A DNA stretch of 64,000 nucleotides from Croceibacterium soli (GTDB lineage: Bacteria > Pseudomonadota > Alphaproteobacteria > Sphingomonadales > Sphingomonadaceae), in contig NZ_WTYK01000004.1 in the NCBI RefSeq assembly GCF_009828065.1, positions 327,161 through 391,160 on the forward strand, given 5' to 3'. Of the stretch, positions 60,129-64,000 are shown piece after piece (positions within the stretch are counted from its first letter, which is position 1; each line of letters begins with the position of its first letter). A program made the translations under genes and the position numbers. The notes beneath the pieces are model-generated. The model saw nothing but the letters and a program-made list of their open reading frames with translations, was not told the origin of the DNA and did no database searches.

Positions 60129-61768
60129 AGCTAGAGAGCGCGGACAAGGGCCGGATGAAAGCCTGCGCCTACGTCCGGGTTTCCACTGACGACCAAGCGC
60201 AGCATGGTATCAGCATCCCGAGCCAAATCCAGAAGATCGAGGAATTCTGCAAGGCCAAGGGTTGGGTGCTGGTCGAAACGGTACAGGAGCCGGGCCTTTC
60301 GGGTAAGGATATCGGCCGGCCGATGTTCAACGCAATGATGAGCCGGGCGAGCTCGACCGCACGCCCGTTTGACGTCGTTATCGTTTATTCACTCAGTCGG
60401 TTCGCGCGTCATCTCGCGATCCAGACGACAGCCTTCGAGAAGCTTAAGGCTTCCGGCGTCGAACTGGCTTCGGTGAGCGAATCTTTCGGCAAGGGCCCGA
60501 ACGCCAATCTCATGCGCTCGATGGTCGGTGCCTTCAACCAGCACCTGTCCGACCAGTCGGCGATGAACACCATCCGCACGATGAATGCCAATGCCGCGGA
60601 AGGATACTGGAACGGCGGGCCGATACCCTTCGGCTATCGGTCTGTGACTGTAGAGAAGCGTAAGGACAAGGAGAAGAAGAAGCTCGCCATCCGGGAGGAT
60701 GAGGCGGAGATCGTCCGGCGCATCTTTCGCTTGGCCAAGCATGGAGACGGCGAGGGGCCCATGGGCGCGCGGGGCATCGCGCAGTGGCTGAATTCCCGGG
60801 GCTATAGCCTGCGTGGCGGCCGCTTCAGCAACTCGAACACGGCCGCGATCCTCAGCCGTACACACTATGCAGGCTACTACCTCGACGGGAAGCAAAACGA
60901 GTTCAAGGAACCACTGCCGGAAGATCAGTGGATCACGGTACCGTGTCCGCCCATCATTTCCGAGGAGGAATTCTTGGATGTTGCCGCGCTGCGTGCGAAG
61001 CGGTCGCCCAAGGCCACCCCGCCTCGCGTCGTGAACGGCGTCACCATGCTTCCAGCTGCCATCGCTCGATGCGGGCAACCGGAATGCGATGCTGGTCTCA
61101 CAGTCCGCACCGGCAAGGGTGGACGCTATCATTACTACAATTGCAGTGTCCGCGTGAATCAAGGTGCAGCCTCATGCGATCTCAAGCCCATCCGCCGGGA
61201 GGAGCTCGATAAGTTCGTTCTGGACGCGCTCGTCGATTGGATTTTCCAGAAAGAGCGGCTCGCAAAGCTGCTTCGACACCTGCTCGATAGGTCGGAACAT
61301 GTCATCAAGCGCCGACGCAAGGATCTCGCACTCGCCAAGGGGGAACTGACCACAGTTTCCAAGGCCATCACCAACCTGCTCTTGGCGATCGAGGGTGGAG
61401 CGATGCGGCCAGACGAGCCGCTGTTCGTGGAACGGATGGCACACAACCGGGCCCGCAAGGCTGCCCTCCAAGCGGATGTGCAGAGTCTGGAGCGCCAGCT
61501 TTCGACCTCGAAGAAGCGCATCACGGAGGAAATGATCGCGGAGTTCGGTGAGAAGATGACTCGCGCCCTTCGCGAAGGGGAGCCGACGTTCAGGGCAGCT
61601 TACGTCCGGCTCTTCGTCAGCCGTGTTGAGCTTTCGGCCGAAGAAATCCGGATCTTGGGACCGACGAACAGCCTCGAGAAGACGCTCGCATATGACCACG
61701 GGCCAGCTCAGGGCGAAGTGCCCATCTTTGACCGGGAGTGGTGCCGCTTACAGGACTCGAACCTGTGA
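60125..61768 (+). CDS. Large serine recombinase (integrase)
   Basis: A 547-residue site-specific recombinase. N-terminal catalytic domain with YVRVSTDDQ (nucleophile Ser20) and SLSRFARH; recombinase domain (about 190-290, GPIPFGYRSV); a zinc ribbon (CGQPECDAG...YYNC...C); then a coiled-coil region (380-500). The start at 60125 overlaps the preceding stop. Its last ten codons (WCRLQDSNL and stop) lie inside tRNA-Thr on the opposite strand, so the chromosome supplies the C-terminus at the attachment junction. It probably integrates and excises the island at this tRNA. Full length and intact. Confidence 0.92.
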   Translation: MKLESADKGRMKACAYVRVSTDDQAQHGISIPSQIQKIEEFCKAKGWVLVETVQEPGLSGKDIGRPMFNAMMSRASSTARPFDVVIVYSLSRFARHLAIQTTAFEKLKASGVELASVSESFGKGPNANLMRSMVGAFNQHLSDQSAMNTIRTMNANAAEGYWNGGPIPFGYRSVTVEKRKDKEKKKLAIREDEAEIVRRIFRLAKHGDGEGPMGARGIAQWLNSRGYSLRGGRFSNSNTAAILSRTHYAGYYLDGKQNEFKEPLPEDQWITVPCPPIISEEEFLDVAALRAKRSPKATPPRVVNGVTMLPAAIARCGQPECDAGLTVRTGKGGRYHYYNCSVRVNQGAASCDLKPIRREELDKFVLDALVDWIFQKERLAKLLRHLLDRSEHVIKRRRKDLALAKGELTTVSKAITNLLLAIEGGAMRPDEPLFVERMAHNRARKAALQADVQSLERQLSTSKKRITEEMIAEFGEKMTRALREGEPTFRAAYVRLFVSRVELSAEEIRILGPTNSLEKTLAYDHGPAQGEVPIFDREWCRLQDSNL

Positions 61769-61814
61769 CCCCCGCATTACGAATGCGATGCTCTACCAAC
61801 TGAGCTAAAGCGGC
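61739..61814 (-). tRNA. tRNA-Thr (CGU anticodon)
   Basis: Minus-strand cloverleaf: acceptor GCCGCTT pairs with AAGCGGC, D-arm GCTC/GAGC, anticodon loop TTCGTAA (CGT, threonine codon ACG), T-arm AGGTTCGAGTCCT, discriminator A and an encoded CCA. All arms pair, so the gene remains functional despite being the island's integration site. Its 3' end overlaps the recombinase gene. Confidence 0.95.
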
Positions 61815-61863
61815 GCCCGCGCGGCCTTTAGTCGCGGAAGGGCCGCGTTGCCAAGCCGGAATG

Positions 61864-61937
61864 TGGAGGCCCGAGCCGGAATCGAACCGGCGTGCAAGGA
61901 TTTGCAGTCCTCTGCGTAACCACTCCGCCATCGGGCC
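61864..61937 (-). tRNA. tRNA-Cys (GCA anticodon)
   Basis: Minus-strand cloverleaf: acceptor GGCCCGA pairs with TCGGGCC, anticodon loop CTGCAAA gives GCA (cysteine), T-arm CCGGTTCGATTCCGG, discriminator T, encoded CCA. It lies 49 bases upstream of tRNA-Thr on the same strand, so the two are probably one transcript. Confidence 0.95.
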
Positions 61938-62190
61938 GCGGCGGCGGGATTTGTGCGGGTTCCATGGTTCTGTCAACCGCCACGTCGCATATTTCTTGCG
62001 TCGCCCGCGCTCGCCGACCCGATTCCCCACCGCGCGGGCCGGACTTCCGCAGCGGCGCGGGTCCGGATCGGGGCGGCGCGGCCGGCGGTGCGGAAAGGCG
62101 GCGAGTCTTGCTCCTCCTAGGGCACAAACGCCCGGCAAAGGCGTTAGCGCAGCTAATCGAGGAGGTGGGTTGAATGAAGCGGGTCACGGC

Positions 62191-63210
62191 ATGAACGAAA
62201 CTTTGCGTCCTCCGCGTCCGCTGGACGACGTACACCGCCGGCTGGAAGCGGTTCTGGACAACGCGACGGCTTCGATCTTCCTGATGGATGAGCGCCAGCA
62301 GTGCATCTACATGAATCACGCCGCCGAGCGGCTGACCGGCTACACCTTGCGTGAGATCCTCGCGCTCGACATGCCGCTGCACGACATCATCCATCACACC
62401 CACCCAGACGGCAGCCCGTTCCCCCTGCACGAATGCGCGATCGACCGCGCCTATCCGGAACGGCACCGGGTCCAGGGTGAGGAAGTGTTCGTCCACAAGG
62501 ACGGCTCGTTCTATCCCGTGGCCTTCACCGCCAGCCCGATCAGGGACGAAGCTTCCGAGACGGTCGGCACGATCATCGAGGTTCGCGACATCCGCGCGGA
62601 AAGGCTCGCGGCGGAACGGCAGCAACTGCTGCTCAACGAGCTGAACCACCGCGTGAAGAACACCCTTGCCAGCGTGCAGGCGATCGCCCTGCACTCCTTC
62701 CGGGGGGTTTCGCTGGAGAACCTCGACAACTTCAACGGGCGGCTCCTGGCGCTGTCGAGGGCCCACGACGTGCTCCGGGATGCCTCCTGGCAAAGCCCGT
62801 CGATCCGCGAGGTCGTCGACGGCGCGGTGGAGACGTTCGGTAGCGATCGCTTCGAGATCGGCGGGCCCGACTGCCCGATCGATCCCAAGGCGGCGGTCAG
62901 CCTGTCCATGGTGCTGCACGAGCTCGGGACGAACGCCGCGAAATACGGCGCGCTGAGCTCGGCGGCGGGAACCGTACATCTCGGCTGGACTCTCGAGCAT
63001 CACGACGACGCCGTTTCGATCGATCTGCTGTGGGAGGAACGGAACGGGCCGCCGACTGGCACGCCCGGCCGGCCAGGCTTCGGGATGAAGCTGATAAGGC
63101 AAGTAGCGGCCGAGTTCGGCGGCAGCGCGGTCCTCGATTTTCGGACGGAGGGACTGCGCTGCGAGATTCGCGCAAGGATGCCCAAGTCTGCGGCGTTCGA
63201 AATCCTATGA
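62191..63210 (+). CDS. PAS-domain sensor kinase of the HWE family
   Basis: A 339-residue soluble histidine kinase. A PAS domain covers about 15-135 (NATASIFLMDERQQCIYMNHAAERLTGY to GTIIEVRDI). The HWE/HisKA-2 dimerisation domain has the phospho-acceptor in LNELNHRVKNTLA. The ATPase region shows ELGTNAAKYGALS (N box) and GFGMKLIRQV. No membrane segment, so it senses a cytoplasmic cue such as light or redox; no LOV or haem residue is evident. Its stop overlaps the response regulator's start. In alphaproteobacteria HWE kinases often feed the general stress response. Confidence 0.92.
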   Translation: MNETLRPPRPLDDVHRRLEAVLDNATASIFLMDERQQCIYMNHAAERLTGYTLREILALDMPLHDIIHHTHPDGSPFPLHECAIDRAYPERHRVQGEEVFVHKDGSFYPVAFTASPIRDEASETVGTIIEVRDIRAERLAAERQQLLLNELNHRVKNTLASVQAIALHSFRGVSLENLDNFNGRLLALSRAHDVLRDASWQSPSIREVVDGAVETFGSDRFEIGGPDCPIDPKAAVSLSMVLHELGTNAAKYGALSSAAGTVHLGWTLEHHDDAVSIDLLWEERNGPPTGTPGRPGFGMKLIRQVAAEFGGSAVLDFRTEGLRCEIRARMPKSAAFEIL

Positions 63211-63584
63211 CCATGAACGGGGCAGCAGCACTCGAAGGGAAGACGGTCCTGCTCGTAGAGGACGAGAGCCTGGTCTCCATGCTCGCCGAGGAAATCCTCA
63301 TGGAAGCAGGATGCGAGGTGATCCTGGCAATGCGGCTGGACCGGGCGCTCGAAGTCGCACGATCGGCGGAGATCGACTGCGCGTTGCTGGACGTGAACCT
63401 CGGCAACGGCGCCACCAGCTTCCCGGTCGCCCAAGTCCTGAGCGAACGCGGAGTGCCCTTCATTTTCGTCAGCGGCTACGGCACGCACGGAATCGACGGC
63501 GCTTATGCCAATGCGCCCGTCGTCCAGAAACCCTACCGCCCCGACCTGCTGTTGTCCGCCCTGGAGGCCTGCCTCGCCGACTGA
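63207..63584 (+). CDS. Single-domain response regulator
   Basis: A 125-residue receiver domain: acidic pocket VEDES, phospho-acceptor Asp in CALLDVNLG, Ser/Thr switch in IFVSGYG and the conserved lysine in VVQKPYRP. It has no output domain, so it acts by protein contact or as a phosphate sink. The ATGA overlap with the kinase gene marks the two as a cognate pair. Confidence 0.9.
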   Translation: MTMNGAAALEGKTVLLVEDESLVSMLAEEILMEAGCEVILAMRLDRALEVARSAEIDCALLDVNLGNGATSFPVAQVLSERGVPFIFVSGYGTHGIDGAYANAPVVQKPYRPDLLLSALEACLAD

Positions 63585-63698
63585 GCGCGGCTCGCTTCCT
63601 GCCTCCCAGCTATGTTCGCGATCGCTGCAGAGCGACGCACGTCTTGCGCTGCGCCCCGTGAAAGCTTAGCAGGCTACGTATCTACCCGGGAGAGAGAC

Positions 63699-64000
63699 GT
63701 GGCCAACGACAAACCTAAAATGCAGAGCGTGCGCCAGAGCGAAGACCGCTTCCTTGCGTCCGACGTGTTCGAGAGCACGCGCCACACGCTGCCGCCGCCG
63801 CGGCGCGGCGGCACAGTGCGCGAGGATGCGCGCGAGATCGACATCTACCACAAGTGCGACGTGGTGGTGATCGGCGGCGGGCCGGCGGGCTGCGCGGCGG
63901 CCTGGGCCGCGGCCAAAGCCGGCGCCGACGTGACCCTGGTCGAGCGCTACAACTGCCTCGGCGGGCTTTCCACCGGCGGGCTGGTCATGTGGATCGACCG
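63699..64000 (+). CDS. FAD-dependent oxidoreductase, N-terminal part
   Basis: Translation from a GTG at 63699, preceded by GGGAGAGAG, runs open to the window end (100 codons). Residues 54-90 form a dinucleotide-binding fold, CDVVVIGGGPAGCAAAWAAAKAG, then VTLVERYNCLGGLSTGGLV. This is the pattern of the FAD_oxidored (PF12831-like) flavoproteins, where the LGG-Tsg stretch contacts FAD. The substrate is unknown and the rest lies beyond the window. Confidence 0.82.
   Translation, partial: MANDKPKMQSVRQSEDRFLASDVFESTRHTLPPPRRGGTVREDAREIDIYHKCDVVVIGGGPAGCAAAWAAAKAGADVTLVERYNCLGGLSTGGLVMWID

Larger units (their letters stand above)
17229..61768. mobile_element. Composite genomic island ending at tRNA-Thr
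   Basis: About 44.5 kb of accessory genes separates modC from tRNA-Thr. Supporting signs are visibly lower GC and more mixed codon use, a recombinase gene running into the tRNA at the right end, a MobA/MobL-type relaxase, recombinase debris (27014-27457), duplicated modules, pseudogenes and two defence clusters. The right border is well supported. The left border is inferred from loss of core-like gene order just after modC; I found no clear duplicate of the tRNA 3' end. The layered content suggests several insertions rather than one element. Confidence 0.7.

Overview
The window looks like chromosomal DNA of a Sphingomonadales-type alphaproteobacterium (Sphingomonadaceae/Erythrobacteraceae). 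This is judged from GC-rich coding with strong third-position GC bias, dispersed palindromic repeats of the kind common in that group, and the gene families present (DUF885 lipoprotein, LipB, PmtA-like methyltransferase, HWE histidine kinase). No species can be named from the sequence alone.

Bases 1-17228 and about 61740-64000 read as core chromosome. The left part carries a DUF2254 membrane protein, a DUF885 peptidase-like lipoprotein, an EamA transporter, a CitE-like lyase, LipB, a membrane protein, a PmtA-like methyltransferase, an ArsC-like reductase, an orphan [2Fe-2S] subunit, a catabolic cluster (class II aldolase, VOC protein, MFS transporter, SDR, two zinc alcohol dehydrogenases) and modE-modABC for molybdate uptake. 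The right part carries tRNA-Thr(CGU), tRNA-Cys(GCA), a PAS-HWE kinase with a single-domain response regulator, and the start of an FAD oxidoreductase.

Between them lies about 44.5 kb of lower-GC accessory DNA that I read as a composite genomic island whose right end is the tRNA-Thr gene. (i) 17.2-28.6 kb is a patchwork of cargo and debris: an exported sulfatase, an MBL-fold protein with DUF4242, a leucine-rich-repeat protein, a repair-flavoured group (SNase-like nuclease, LigD-type ATP ligase, SRAP protein), a broken DoxX gene, a GNAT, a tyrosine-recombinase remnant and a GDSL lipoprotein. (ii) 28.65-34.49 kb is a cassette between 26-bp direct repeats, holding a duplicated DUF2384 module and a complete type III CBASS: CapW-type WYL regulator, CD-NTase, HORMA, TRIP13-like ATPase, a SLOG plus deoxyribosyltransferase-like effector, and a Cap18-like exonuclease. 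(iii) 34.6-51.75 kb is a second defence block: a RecD-type helicase fused to a nuclease, divergent from an operon-like run of SNF2 ATPase, actin/Hsp70-fold ATPase, DUF4258 protein, a degenerate methyltransferase-specificity fusion, and HsdM-HsdS-HsdR. I know no named system with this composition and regard it as the best candidate for something undescribed. (iv) 51.9-61.77 kb is mobility DNA: a MobA/MobL-type relaxase, a second HUH-motif protein, several unknown conserved-looking genes, a PolB-like exonuclease, and a serine-recombinase module whose last gene runs into tRNA-Thr. No type IV secretion genes are visible, so the element is more likely mobilizable than self-conjugative.
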